Positions 1 through 9,368 are shown, numbered from the stretch's first letter. The stretch: 64,000 bases of DNA from Burkholderia sp. Ac-20365 (GCF_017104715.1 NZ_JAAGPI010000022.1:101720-165719), one strand, 5' to 3'. Notes: a model not told the origin generated them from the letters alone. Program-made: numbers and translations.

Positions 1-1017
1 AACATCGACCTGCATTCGCTCGACGCCGCTTCGCTCGCCACCTACACGGAGCATGCGAAGAGCCTCAAAGACACGGCGGGCTTCCTGCTCAAGATCATCC
101 CCGACACGGCAATCGATGCCTTCGCGAAGGGCGACATCCTGCAGATTCTCGTGTTCTCCGTGCTGGTCGGCTCTGCGCTGTCGCTGCTCGGGCCGCGTGC
201 GCAGCGCGTCAACGACCTGATCGACGAGCTGTCGCAAGTGTTCTTCCGTGTGATGAGCTTCATCATCAAGCTCGCGCCGCTCGGCGTGCTGGGCGCAATC
301 GCGTTCACGACGGGCACCTACGGCGTCGCGTCGCTCAAGCAGCTCGGCATGCTCGTCATCGTCTTTTACGCGAGCTGCTTCGTGTTCGTCGCTGTCGTGC
401 TGGGCGTCGTGATGCGTCTCGCCGGTTTCAGCATCTTCAAGCTGATCCGCTATCTGCGTGAAGAACTGTCGATCGTGCTCGGCACTGCTTCGTCGGATGC
501 CGTGCTGCCGCAGATCATGCGCAAGCTCGAATGGATGGGCGTGAAGGATTCGACGGTTGGCCTCGTGATTCCGACCGGCTACTCCTTCAACCTCGACGGT
601 TTCTCGATCTATCTGACGCTCGCCGTCATCTTTATCGCGCAGGCTACCAACACGCCGCTGTCGATGCACGATCTGATCGTCGTCGTGCTGGTGTCGCTGA
701 TTACGTCGAAGGGCGCGCACGGTATTCCCGGCTCGGCGATCGTGATTCTTGCCGCAACGCTCTCGGCGATTCCCGCGATTCCCGTGCTCGGCCTCGTGCT
801 GATCCTGCCTGTCGACTGGTTCGTCGGCATCGCCCGCGCACTGACCAATCTGATCGGCAACTGCGTGGCGACCGTCGTCGTCGGCGTGTGGGAGAACGAC
901 ATCGACAGGGCGCGCGCCCACCGCGTGCTGAATCTCGATAGCGACTACCGCTTCGTACCCGCCAGCGCCGATCCGGACCACGACACGGGCCACGCGAATC
1001 CGGCGCACGCCGTCTGA
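1..1017 (+). CDS. dctA: C4-dicarboxylate transporter DctA (5' end missing)
   Basis: This is the C-terminal 338 residues of a sodium- or proton-coupled symporter for succinate, fumarate and malate in the inner membrane. The reading frame is open from base 1, so the start lies upstream of the window. The fragment shows the alternating hydrophobic segments of the DAACS family, the SSDAVLPQIM segment of hairpin loop 1, and the conserved PTGYSFNLDG stretch typical of DctA/GltP transporters. The closing hydrophilic tail is rich in Asp and His. DctA is favoured over GltP because of the close match of the NLDGFSIY region and the tail position. It is followed after 108 bases by allantoicase, so any functional link is unclear. 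Confidence 0.9.
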   Translation, partial: NIDLHSLDAASLATYTEHAKSLKDTAGFLLKIIPDTAIDAFAKGDILQILVFSVLVGSALSLLGPRAQRVNDLIDELSQVFFRVMSFIIKLAPLGVLGAIAFTTGTYGVASLKQLGMLVIVFYASCFVFVAVVLGVVMRLAGFSIFKLIRYLREELSIVLGTASSDAVLPQIMRKLEWMGVKDSTVGLVIPTGYSFNLDGFSIYLTLAVIFIAQATNTPLSMHDLIVVVLVSLITSKGAHGIPGSAIVILAATLSAIPAIPVLGLVLILPVDWFVGIARALTNLIGNCVATVVVGVWENDIDRARAHRVLNLDSDYRFVPASADPDHDTGHANPAHAV

Positions 1018-1125
1018 GACCACTGCGACACCACTTTCCGCCATCTGACCGACCACCTATGGCAAGCGCGGCGGGCCCGACGGTCCGCCGCTCCTCACCT
1101 CAATCGACCGAACACCGAACCGATC

Positions 1126-2136
1126 ATGGCCAATCCGATTCTCGATCCGAACGCACCTGCTTTCACGCGCCGCTACATGAACCTCGCCGACCCGCGTCTG
1201 GGCGCGAAGGCGCTCTTCGCCAGCGACGAATTCTTCGCGCCGAAGGAACGCATGCTCGACCCGCAGCCGGCCGTCTTCATCCCCGGCAAATACGACGATC
1301 ACGGCAAATGGATGGACGGCTGGGAAACGCGCCGCAAACGCACGACGGGCCACGATTATTGCGTCGTGCGCCTCGCGCGGCCGGGCATCGTGCATGGCGT
1401 CGATCTCGATACGAGCCACTTCACGGGTAATTTCCCGCCGGCTGCATCGATCGAAGCCTGCTACTCGACCGACGACACGCCCGCCGATAACGCCGACTGG
1501 CAAGCCATCGTCCCCGCGACGACCTTGCAGGGCAATCAGCATCACTACGTCGAAGTCAGCGATACGCGCGCCTTCACGCATCTGCGCGTGAACCTGTATC
1601 CGGATGGCGGCCTCGCGCGGTTGCGCGTCTACGGCCAGCCGAAGCGCGACTGGGAGCGCGCCGAACGCGGCACTTTGCTCGATCTGGCCGCAGTCGAAAA
1701 CGGCGCGTATCTCGTCGCGGCGAACAACCAGCATTTCGGGCCGGCCTCGCAGATGCTGATGCCGGGACGCGGCGTGAATATGGGCGACGGTTGGGAAACG
1801 CGCCGACGCCGCGAGCCGGGCAACGACTGGGCGATCGTTGCGCTCGCGCGGCCGGGCGTGATCCGCAAGGTCGAAGTGGATACCGCGCACTTCAAGGGCA
1901 ATTTCCCCGATCGCTGCTCGCTGCAGGCGGCGTCCGTCACGGGTGGCACCGACGATTCGCTCGTCACGCAAGCGATGTTCTGGCCGGTCCTGCTGCCCGA
2001 GCAGAAGCTGGAAATGGACAACATCCACACGTTCAGCGCCGAACTGGCCGCGCTCGGCCCGGTGACGCACGTGCGCTTCAACATCTACCCGGACGGCGGC
2101 GTGTCGCGGCTGCGTCTGTGGGGCGAACTCGAGTAA
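1126..2136 (+). CDS. alc: allantoicase
   Basis: Allantoicase hydrolyses allantoate to ureidoglycolate and urea in purine-ring degradation. The 336-residue protein is an internal duplication, as in the family: the motif DGWETRR appears near residue 64 and again near residue 221, and both halves end in a similar NLYPDGG / NIYPDGG strand followed by SRLRLWG or ARLRVYG. The length matches bacterial allantoicases. The ATG has no strong Shine-Dalgarno sequence in front of it. The next gene, 41 bases downstream, encodes ureidoglycolate lyase, the following enzyme in the pathway, so the two very likely form one operon. Confidence 0.94.
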   Translation: MANPILDPNAPAFTRRYMNLADPRLGAKALFASDEFFAPKERMLDPQPAVFIPGKYDDHGKWMDGWETRRKRTTGHDYCVVRLARPGIVHGVDLDTSHFTGNFPPAASIEACYSTDDTPADNADWQAIVPATTLQGNQHHYVEVSDTRAFTHLRVNLYPDGGLARLRVYGQPKRDWERAERGTLLDLAAVENGAYLVAANNQHFGPASQMLMPGRGVNMGDGWETRRRREPGNDWAIVALARPGVIRKVEVDTAHFKGNFPDRCSLQAASVTGGTDDSLVTQAMFWPVLLPEQKLEMDNIHTFSAELAALGPVTHVRFNIYPDGGVSRLRLWGELE

Positions 2137-2177
2137 CGCGTCCAGCCACTGAACTTGCACGGACCTCGGAGACGGCC

Positions 2178-2690
2178 ATGAACACACTGCGCATCGAGCG
2201 CCTCACCCGCGAAGCGTTCGCCCCGTTCGGCGACGTGATCGAGCTGGACGGCGCGCGCCACTACCCGATCAACGAAGGCACCACCGAGCGTTTTCACGAT
2301 CTCGCCAAGGTCGACGTGAGCACGCAAGGCGGTCGTCCGCTGATCAACGTGTTTCGCGCGCAACCGCGTGCATGGCCGATCGACATCGCGATGATGGAGC
2401 GGCATCCGCTCGGCAGTCAGGCGTTCGTGCCATTGTCGGATGCGCCTTATCTGATCGTCGTCGCACCGGCAGGCGACCTCGATCCGACAAAGTTAAGAGC
2501 GTTCTCGACGCGCGGCTGGCAGGGCGTCAACTACGCGAAAGGCGTCTGGCATCATCCGCTGCTCGCCTTGGAGCGAGTGAGCGATTTCCTGATCGTCGAC
2601 CGAGGTGGAGACGGGCCGAACTGCGATGAATTGGCATTGCCGCAGACGTGGCGGCTGGAGCGTGAATCGTTCGAAACGGCGGACGTCTGA
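2178..2690 (+). CDS. allA: ureidoglycolate lyase
   Basis: The product (170 residues) splits ureidoglycolate into glyoxylate and urea, taking the product of the preceding allantoicase. The family signature is visible: an N-terminal FAPFGDVIE stretch, a central NVFRAQPR segment, MMERHPLGSQAF with the conserved ERHP, and KGVWHHPL near the C-terminus, the cupin metal-site region. The ATG at 2178 is preceded by a GGAGACGG ribosome binding site. The short spacing from alc supports cotranscription. The gene ends just before a hairpin terminator shared with the convergent fur gene. Confidence 0.93.
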   Translation: MNTLRIERLTREAFAPFGDVIELDGARHYPINEGTTERFHDLAKVDVSTQGGRPLINVFRAQPRAWPIDIAMMERHPLGSQAFVPLSDAPYLIVVAPAGDLDPTKLRAFSTRGWQGVNYAKGVWHHPLLALERVSDFLIVDRGGDGPNCDELALPQTWRLERESFETADV

Positions 2691-2727
2691 CACGCGTTCA
2701 AACGCGTTGGTAAGCAGAAGAAAGCAA

Positions 2728-2760
2728 AAAGGCCCGGTCGACGAATCTGACCGGGCCTTT
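2728..2760. terminator. bidirectional intrinsic terminator between allA and fur
   Basis: A perfect 12-bp stem (AAAGGCCCGGTC / GACCGGGCCTTT) with a 9-nt loop has A-rich sequence on its left and T-rich sequence on its right. It can therefore end transcripts from both converging genes. Confidence 0.85.
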
Positions 2761-2820
2761 CTACGTCTTACTGGGCGGGACCGTGCGGGCCGTACAATGC
2801 GGCTTGCCCGGAAACGCCCG

Positions 2821-3249
2821 TCAGTGCTTGCGATGCGGGCATTTGTCCTTGGTGCACGCGCCGTACAGTGCGAGCGCGTGTTCCTGCAGCTTGAAGCCGC
2901 GCTCTTTGGCGATCGCCTGCTGGCGATTTTCGATTTCGGGGTCGAAGAACTCTTCGACGAGACCGCAATCGATACACACCAGATGGTCGTGGTGCGTCCC
3001 TTCGTTCAGCTCAAAAACGGCTTTACCCGACTCGAAGTTGCTACGCGACAGAAGGCCCGCCTGCTCGAACTGCGTGAGCACGCGGTACACCGTAGCGAGC
3101 CCGATATCCAGCTCTTCATGCAGCAGATTGCGGTAGACATCTTCGGCGGTCAGATGGCGCACCGGGCTGTGCTGAAAGATTTCCAGAATCTTGAGGCGCG
3201 GTAGGGTCGCCTTGAGTCCGATATTTTTCAGATCGGTTGGATTGGTCAT
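2821..3249 (-). CDS. fur: ferric uptake regulator Fur
   Basis: Fur is the iron-sensing repressor of iron acquisition genes. The 142-residue protein has the winged-helix N-terminus with the recognition segment GLATVYRVLTQFE (about 50-62), the metal-binding HHDH at 86-89, Cys92 and Cys95 (CIDC), and a C-terminal CTKDKC pair at 132 and 137. This is the usual Fur layout and length. The ATG is preceded by AGGGATCC on the minus strand. It is divergent from bamE, a classic beta-proteobacterial arrangement (fur-omlA), and convergent with allA. Confidence 0.96.
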   Translation of the reverse strand: MTNPTDLKNIGLKATLPRLKILEIFQHSPVRHLTAEDVYRNLLHEELDIGLATVYRVLTQFEQAGLLSRSNFESGKAVFELNEGTHHDHLVCIDCGLVEEFFDPEIENRQQAIAKERGFKLQEHALALYGACTKDKCPHRKH

Positions 3250-3399
3250 GGCAAGGGATCCCTAGAGTACAATGCAGGGTTCTAATAGTAATGTGAATTG
3301 CTGTTCAGGTCATCTTACACGGAAACACGCGCGGCTCGGGGAGCCCGCACGGTGAGGGAAATGATTCCAAAAGCTCTATTGATCAACCGGGGGACCCGC

Positions 3400-4260
3400 A
3401 TGCGGCGCACCTTGATCGTCGCCGCAGCGGTGGCGGTTCTTGCTGGATGTTCCACGTATGACAGCCTGACGCAGCGTGTTGCCCAAAGCATCACGCCGTA
3501 CCGGATCACTGTGGTTCAAGGCAATTTCGTGTCGAAGGAAGCGGCCGCGCAGATGCAGGTTGGCATGTCGCGCGCCCAGGTCAAGCAGGTACTCGGCACG
3601 CCGCTTCTGTCCGACATGTTCCACGCGGACCGCTGGGACTACGTCTTCTATTTCAAGCGCGGCTCGACGGCCGTCGTGCAGCAGCGTGACTTCGTTGTGA
3701 ATTTCACGGGCGATCGCGTGGCGAGTTGGTCAGGCGGTGAAGATCTGCCGTCCAACCTCGAACTGCTCGCGGAAATCGACGGCGATCGCACGGGCAAGAA
3801 GACGAAGGCTGCGCCTGTCGTCGCCAGTGCAACGGGCGAGGCAAGCGCGCCGGCGGCCGCAGCAGCGGCGCCTGCGGGCGTGACGGTGCCTGATACCGTG
3901 CGCTCGGCCACGTCCGACGCAGCTCAGGCAGGCACTCTGCCCGCCGTCGATCCGAACGCTCAAGCCGCGCAGGCCGCGAACCGTCTGACCAACGCGGTGC
4001 AGTCGCCCGCGCCGGGCGCGACGCCGTCGGTGCGCGCGAACACGCCGGCATCGAACGGCGGTGTGCCGCAGAACGCAACGGAGCCGGGCCAGCCTCAATT
4101 CCGCTTCACGCGTCCGCCGCCTCCGCAGATGCAGGGCGTGCCGAGCGACAACCCGGTCGGCCCGACTGGCCCGGAAAGCAACAACGGTCAATCGAAAGAC
4201 ACGGCCGCCAAATCGTCGCAGTCTTCCTCGACGCAAACGGGCACGGGAACGGGCGGCTGA
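3400..4260 (+). CDS. bamE: outer membrane assembly lipoprotein BamE with long C-terminal extension
   Basis: BamE (SmpA/OmlA) is a lipoprotein of the BAM complex that inserts beta-barrel proteins. From the chosen ATG (GGGGGA ribosome binding site) the signal peptide MRRTLIVAAAVAVLAGC ends in a lipobox with Cys17. An in-frame ATG at 3361 is possible but would put 13 extra residues before it. The BamE fold covers roughly residues 20-125 (MQVGMSRAQVKQVLGTPLL, DRWDYVFYFKRG). The remaining 160 residues are an Ala/Pro/Gln/Ser-rich, probably disordered tail, which E. coli BamE (about 113 residues) lacks. It lies divergent from fur. Confidence 0.92.
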   Translation: MRRTLIVAAAVAVLAGCSTYDSLTQRVAQSITPYRITVVQGNFVSKEAAAQMQVGMSRAQVKQVLGTPLLSDMFHADRWDYVFYFKRGSTAVVQQRDFVVNFTGDRVASWSGGEDLPSNLELLAEIDGDRTGKKTKAAPVVASATGEASAPAAAAAAPAGVTVPDTVRSATSDAAQAGTLPAVDPNAQAAQAANRLTNAVQSPAPGATPSVRANTPASNGGVPQNATEPGQPQFRFTRPPPPQMQGVPSDNPVGPTGPESNNGQSKDTAAKSSQSSSTQTGTGTGG

Positions 4261-4426
4261 TTCCGTTGTCCCTAACATGACGGGCGGCGTGTCCGTCCGT
4301 CATGTGTCTTGCCGCGATGCGCTGTCAATCCGGCTGCCGCTCGCTTCGTTTCGCTTGGTTTCTTTTGTCGCCCGTCGGCGCGCTGCCTGCCGACGCAATC
4401 CACGGGCGCTGCTTGCAGGACTACCC

Positions 4427-5224
4427 ATGAAAATTGCCATCGCCGGCGCATCGGGCCGCATGGGCCGGATGCTCATCGAAACCGTCCTCAACGATCCTGA
4501 AGTCACGCTGTCGGGTGCGCTCGACCGCACGGGCGCGCCGCAACTCGGCCAGGACGCGGGCGCGTTCCTCGGCAAGCAGACGGGCGTGCTGATGTCGGAC
4601 GACATCGACGCCGTGCTCGCGCAATCCGACTATCTGATCGACTTCACGCGTCCGGAAGGCACCCTCGCGCACATCGAAGCCGCGCTGCGCACGAACACGA
4701 AGCTCGTGATCGGCACGACGGGTTTCGACGAAGCGCAGAAGGCGCAGATCCACGCCGCGTCGGAAAAAGTCGGCATCGTGTTCGCGTCGAACTTCAGTGT
4801 CGGCGTGAACGTGACGATGAAGCTGCTCGAATTCGCCGCGAAGCATTTCTCGCAGGGTTACGACATCGAGATCATCGAGGCGCATCATCGTCACAAGGTC
4901 GATGCGCCGTCGGGCACGGCGCTGACGATGGGCGAAGTAATCGCCAACGCGCTCGGCCGCAAGCTCGAAGATTGCGCCGTCTACGCGCGTGAAGGCGTGA
5001 CGGGCGAACGCGATCCATCCACGATTGGTTTCTCGGCGATTCGCGGCGGCGATATCGTCGGCGATCATACGGTGCTGTTTGCGGGCATCGGCGAGCGCAT
5101 CGAAATCACGCACAAGTCGGCGAGCCGTCTGTCGTACGCACAAGGCGCCGTGCGCTCGGTGCGCTTCCTCGAAGGCCACGCGAACGGCCTGTTCGACATG
5201 CAGGACGTGCTCGGCTTGCGCTAA
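4427..5224 (+). CDS. dapB: 4-hydroxy-tetrahydrodipicolinate reductase
   Basis: DapB reduces the product of DapA with NAD(P)H in the lysine and diaminopimelate pathway. The 265-residue protein has the Rossmann motif GASGRMGRM at the N-terminus, the DFTRPEGT segment, GTTGF, and the substrate-binding EIIEAHHRHKVDAPSGTA, which contains the catalytic His/Lys region. The start follows GCAGGAC and gives the family's usual N-terminus MKIAIAGA. An exbB-like gene follows after 63 bases, so they may share a transcript. Confidence 0.96.
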   Translation: MKIAIAGASGRMGRMLIETVLNDPEVTLSGALDRTGAPQLGQDAGAFLGKQTGVLMSDDIDAVLAQSDYLIDFTRPEGTLAHIEAALRTNTKLVIGTTGFDEAQKAQIHAASEKVGIVFASNFSVGVNVTMKLLEFAAKHFSQGYDIEIIEAHHRHKVDAPSGTALTMGEVIANALGRKLEDCAVYAREGVTGERDPSTIGFSAIRGGDIVGDHTVLFAGIGERIEITHKSASRLSYAQGAVRSVRFLEGHANGLFDMQDVLGLR

Positions 5225-5287
5225 GCCAGCCCGTGAGCCTGCTCTCACCCGCCAAAGCGCTTCTGCTGAGGCGACCGAAGAGGTCAG

Positions 5288-6013
5288 ATGGCAAACACCG
5301 GCATCATCCACTACCTGCAAACCAGCGACGCCATCACGCATGGCGTCGCGTACGTGCTGCTGGCGATGTCTGTTGCGAGCTGGTGTTTCCTGATCGTCAA
5401 AAGCTGGATGCTGAGCCGCGCGAAGCGGCAAGGGCCGCGCGCCGTTGCGCGATTCTGGCAGGCGCCGACGCTTGCCGAAGGCGTCGCCACGCTGCGTCTC
5501 GCGGACCGCGAGCATATCTTTTCTCCGCTGGCTGAAGCGGCGCTGCAGGCCTCTGAAGTCGAGACGCCGGGCGTGCTGCTTGCGCGCGTTGAGCGCAGTG
5601 AACGCGTGCTGCGGGCGTTGCGCCAGGCGCTGCACCGCTCGCAGCGGCGGCTCGAGTTCGGTCAGGTGCTGCTCGCGTCGGTGGGCAGCACGGCGCCGTT
5701 CGTCGGGTTGCTCGGCACCGTGTGGGGCATCTATCACGCGCTCGGCAGCATCGCGCAAAGCGGGCAGGCGATGATCGAGAACGTCGCCGGTCCTGTCGGC
5801 GAAGCGCTGATCATGACGGCCTTCGGCCTCGTCGTCGCGATTCCCGCTGTGCTCGCCTATAACGTGCTGGGACGGATGGTGCGGCAGGTGTCGGAAGAAC
5901 TCGACGGCTTCGCGCACGATCTGCACGCGTACGTCTGCGCACCCGACGACACACGCGGAGACGCGCCGCGCGACGGCCGCGCCTCGCGGGCGCCCGCGCG
6001 CACGCAGGCCTGA
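5288..6013 (+). CDS. exbB: MotA/TolQ/ExbB family proton channel protein
   Basis: The 241-residue membrane protein belongs to the ExbB/TolQ family, which harvests the proton gradient to drive TonB or TolA. A first hydrophobic segment lies at about 19-38. The conserved channel region is clear: SVGSTAPFVGLLGTVWGIY around 140-158 and GPVGEALIMTAFGLVVAIPAVLAYN around 176-200, with the conserved Thr and Pro residues. The C-terminal tail is Arg-rich. An exbD-like gene follows after 27 bases. No tonB gene is nearby, so whether it serves TonB, Tol or another partner is not decided by the sequence; ExbB is favoured over TolQ because no tolA, tolB or pal gene is adjacent. Confidence 0.85.
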   Translation: MANTGIIHYLQTSDAITHGVAYVLLAMSVASWCFLIVKSWMLSRAKRQGPRAVARFWQAPTLAEGVATLRLADREHIFSPLAEAALQASEVETPGVLLARVERSERVLRALRQALHRSQRRLEFGQVLLASVGSTAPFVGLLGTVWGIYHALGSIAQSGQAMIENVAGPVGEALIMTAFGLVVAIPAVLAYNVLGRMVRQVSEELDGFAHDLHAYVCAPDDTRGDAPRDGRASRAPARTQA

Positions 6014-6040
6014 CGGCTTATCGGACGAAAGGCGCGAGAT

Positions 6041-6511
6041 ATGGCATTCGGCGGACTCGACAGGCACAAGACAGCCGCACCGATGGCGGACATCAACATG
6101 ACGCCGCTGATCGACGTGATGCTCGTGCTGCTTGTCATTTTCATCATCACCGCGCCGCTCTTCACGCATGCGATCCGGCTCGACCTGCCGCGCGTCGCGG
6201 CCGCCGAAGCGCGCGAGACGCCGCAGACCGTCACGCTGTCGATCGATGCAGCGGGCAAGCTCTACTGGAACGACAAGCCCATCACGCTGGAGCAGATGCG
6301 CGCGCAGTTCAACGAAGCCGGCAAGCAGAAGGAACAGCCTGAAATTCACCTGCGCGCCGAGCGCTCGACGCGCTACGAAGTGATCGCCCAGGTAATGGGC
6401 GCGGCACAGCAGGCGGGTCTCGAGCGCATCGGTTTCGTGACGGAACCGCCGGCGGCCGACGCCAAAGCGGGCCAGCCGGCGCAGCCGGTCGCTGCATCGG
6501 CGGCGCAGTAA
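6041..6511 (+). CDS. exbD: ExbD/TolR family biopolymer transport protein
   Basis: This 156-residue protein is the partner of the preceding channel protein. It has one transmembrane segment near residues 18-40 that begins MADINMTPLIDVMLVLLVIF, containing the conserved membrane Asp used for proton translocation. A periplasmic domain with the ITLEQMRAQF and IHLRAERSTRYE segments follows, then an Ala/Gln-rich tail. The gene starts 27 bases after exbB with a GGCGCGAGAT leader, so the two are an operon. The next gene, leuS, appears to have its own promoter. Confidence 0.87.
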   Translation: MAFGGLDRHKTAAPMADINMTPLIDVMLVLLVIFIITAPLFTHAIRLDLPRVAAAEARETPQTVTLSIDAAGKLYWNDKPITLEQMRAQFNEAGKQKEQPEIHLRAERSTRYEVIAQVMGAAQQAGLERIGFVTEPPAADAKAGQPAQPVAASAAQ

Positions 6512-6657
6512 GCAGACGTAAGCCGTACCTGGCCAGAGCAGGCCGCAGCGGATCACCACCGGGCCAAAAGCCCGCTTCCATCGTCCATCGCGCCTAATTT
6601 GCGCGCAAAACGCGGCGCCTGCGCTCAATCGCGCGCGGCGTGAGCCCGGCCGAACGG

Positions 6658-6663
6658 TATAAT
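6658..6663 (+). promoter_or_regulatory. possible -10 box upstream of leuS
   Basis: A perfect TATAAT lies 110 bases before leuS, following the Tol/Exb gene. No convincing -35 hexamer is seen at 16-18 bp, so the promoter call rests on the -10 box and the intergenic position only. Confidence 0.4.
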
Positions 6664-6773
6664 CAGCCCTTTCCCCTTGACGAAAGGGGACCCGACCAGA
6701 TTTTCATCACGCAGAGCACCGTGCGGTGCCGAAGCACCTGAACCGCGGCACCGAATAGCGATCCCATCACACC

Positions 6774-9368
6774 ATGCACGAAAAATACGTTCCCTCCGAC
6801 GTCGAATCCGCCGCGCAAGGACAATGGCGCGCCACCGACGCGTACAAAACGACGGAAAAGGCCGACAAGCCCAAGTTCTACTGCGTTTCGATGCTGCCGT
6901 ATCCGTCGGGCAAGCTGCACATGGGGCACGTACGCAACTACACGATCAACGACGTGATGTACCGCTATCTGCGGATGAACGGCTACAACACGCTGATGCC
7001 GATGGGCTGGGACGCGTTCGGCATGCCCGCCGAAAACGCGGCAATGGCCAACAACGTGCCGCCCGCGAAGTGGACGTACGACAACATCGCGTACATGAAG
7101 AAGCAGATGCAGTCGATGGGCCTTGCTATCGACTGGTCGCGTGAAGTCGCCACGTGCAGCCCGGACTACTACAAGTGGAACCAGTGGATCTTCCTGAAGA
7201 TGCTCGAAAAGGGCATTGCGTACAAGAAGACGGGCACGGTGAACTGGGACCCGGTGGATCAAACCGTGCTCGCGAACGAGCAGGTGATCGACGGCCGCGG
7301 CTGGCGTTCGGGCGCGCTGGTTGAAAAGCGCGAAATCCCGATGTACTACATGCGCATCACGCAGTACGCGGATGAACTGCTGAACGATCTCGACGGCCTC
7401 GGCTGGCCCGAGCGCGTGAAGATCATGCAGCAGAACTGGATCGGCAAGAGCTTCGGCGTGAACTTCGGTTTTCCGTACGAACTCGACGGCGAGCAGAAGC
7501 TGCTGCGCGTGTTCACGACGCGCGCCGACACGATCATGGGCGTGACGTTCTGCGCCGTTGCCGCTGAACATCCGCTTGCGACGCATCTCGCGCAAGGCCG
7601 TCCGGAACTGCAGGCGTTCATCGACGAATGCAAGCACGGCGGTGTCGCCGAAGCCGACATCGCGACGATGGAAAAGAAGGGCATGGCCACGGGCTTTTTC
7701 GTCACGCATCCGCTGACGCAGGAAAAAGTCGAAGTGTGGATCGGCAACTACGTGCTGATGAGCTACGGCGAAGGCGCTGTGATGGGCGTGCCCGCACACG
7801 ACGAGCGCGACTTCGCGTTCGTGAAGAAGTACGGCATTCCTGTGAAGCAGGTCGTCGCAGTCGAAGGCCAGACGTTCTCGACTGACGCATGGCAGGAGTC
7901 GTATGGTGACAAGGAAAACGGCATCCTGATCAACAGCGGCAAGTACGACGGCCTGAAGTACGCGGAAGCCGTCGATGCAATCGCTGCTGATCTGAAGGCG
8001 CTCGGCCTCGGCGACAAGCAGGTCACGTGGCGTCTGCGCGACTGGGGCATTTCGCGCCAGCGCTACTGGGGTACGCCGATCCCGATCATCCACTGTCCGT
8101 CGTGCGGCGACGTGCCTGTGCCGGAGAAGGATCTGCCTGTCGTGCTGCCGGAAGATCTCGTGCCGGACGGTACGGGCAATCCGCTCGCGAAGTCGGAAGC
8201 GTTCCTGAACTGCACGTGCCCGACCTGCGGCGCGGCTGCGAAGCGCGAAACGGACACGATGGACACGTTCGTCGATTCGTCCTGGTACTTCTATCGCTAT
8301 GCAGCGCCGGATGCGAAGACGATGGTCGACGAGCGCACCGATTACTGGATGCCGATGGATCAGTACATCGGCGGCATCGAGCACGCCATTCTTCACCTGT
8401 TGTATTCGCGTTTCTGGGCGAAGGTCTGCCGCGATCTGGGTATCGTGAAGTTCGGCGAGCCGGCGAAGAACCTGCTCACGCAGGGCATGGTGCTCAACGA
8501 AACGTATTACCGCGAAAGCGACGCGGGTAAGAAGACCTGGTACAACCCGGCCGACGTCACCGTCACGCACGACGACAAGGGCCGCCCGCTCGGCGCGACG
8601 TTGAATGCCGACGGCCAGCCGGTCGTGCTGGGCGGCGTCGAGAAGATGTCGAAGTCGAAGAACAACGGCGTCGATCCGCAGGTGCTGATCGACCAGTACG
8701 GTGCGGACACCGCGCGACTGTTCACGATGTTCGCCGCACCGCCCGAGCAGCAGCTCGAGTGGTCGGGCGCGGGTGTGGAAGGCGCGAGCCGCTTCCTGCG
8801 CCGCGTGTGGGCCTTCGGTCAGGCGAACGAAGCCGCGCTGTCCGAGCGCGCCGCATTCGACGCCGCGAAGCTCGCCGACACCGACAAGACGCTGCGCCGC
8901 GAAATCTACAGCGTGCTGAAGCAGGCTGACTTCGACTATCAGCGTCTGCAGTACAACACGGTTGTGTCGGCGGCGATGAAGATGCTCAACGCGATCGAAG
9001 GCGCGAAGGGCGCAAGCGGCGCGGTGCTGCGCGAAACGTACGGCGTGCTGCTGCGCGTGCTGTATCCGGTCGTGCCGCACGTCACGTTCCAGTTGTGGCA
9101 GGAACTCGGCTACGAAGCAGAGTTCGGCACGCTGCTCGACGCGCCGTGGCCGAAGGTCGACGAAAAGGCGCTGGAGCAAAGCGAGATCGAACTCGTGCTG
9201 CAGGTGAACGGCAAGGTGCGCGGCGCCGTGACGGTCGCCAAGGACGCATCGAAGGAATCGATCGAGGCTGCAGCGCTCGCGCACGAGATGTTCGCGAAGT
9301 TCAGCGAAGGCAAGCCGGCGAAGAAAGTGATCGTCGTGCCGGGCCGTCTCGTGAACATCGTCGTCTGA
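6774..9368 (+). CDS. leuS: leucyl-tRNA synthetase
   Basis: LeuRS charges tRNA-Leu with leucine. The 864-residue protein starts with the typical MHEKYVPSDVE and carries the class I signatures: HMGH at residues 49-52 (HIGH motif) and KMSKS at 624-628. The editing domain region lies between them, with the family's TTRADTIMGVTF stretch near 243-254. A zinc-ribbon-like CPSCG and CTCPTC pair lies near 440-485. Length matches bacterial LeuRS. The lptE gene follows almost immediately, so leuS, lptE and holA probably form one transcription unit. Confidence 0.98.
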   Translation: MHEKYVPSDVESAAQGQWRATDAYKTTEKADKPKFYCVSMLPYPSGKLHMGHVRNYTINDVMYRYLRMNGYNTLMPMGWDAFGMPAENAAMANNVPPAKWTYDNIAYMKKQMQSMGLAIDWSREVATCSPDYYKWNQWIFLKMLEKGIAYKKTGTVNWDPVDQTVLANEQVIDGRGWRSGALVEKREIPMYYMRITQYADELLNDLDGLGWPERVKIMQQNWIGKSFGVNFGFPYELDGEQKLLRVFTTRADTIMGVTFCAVAAEHPLATHLAQGRPELQAFIDECKHGGVAEADIATMEKKGMATGFFVTHPLTQEKVEVWIGNYVLMSYGEGAVMGVPAHDERDFAFVKKYGIPVKQVVAVEGQTFSTDAWQESYGDKENGILINSGKYDGLKYAEAVDAIAADLKALGLGDKQVTWRLRDWGISRQRYWGTPIPIIHCPSCGDVPVPEKDLPVVLPEDLVPDGTGNPLAKSEAFLNCTCPTCGAAAKRETDTMDTFVDSSWYFYRYAAPDAKTMVDERTDYWMPMDQYIGGIEHAILHLLYSRFWAKVCRDLGIVKFGEPAKNLLTQGMVLNETYYRESDAGKKTWYNPADVTVTHDDKGRPLGATLNADGQPVVLGGVEKMSKSKNNGVDPQVLIDQYGADTARLFTMFAAPPEQQLEWSGAGVEGASRFLRRVWAFGQANEAALSERAAFDAAKLADTDKTLRREIYSVLKQADFDYQRLQYNTVVSAAMKMLNAIEGAKGASGAVLRETYGVLLRVLYPVVPHVTFQLWQELGYEAEFGTLLDAPWPKVDEKALEQSEIELVLQVNGKVRGAVTVAKDASKESIEAAALAHEMFAKFSEGKPAKKVIVVPGRLVNIVV

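Noticed and set aside
4421..6628. A 735-codon minus-strand open frame
   Set aside because: It lies antisense to dapB and exbBD, which are unambiguous. It is a codon-bias artefact.
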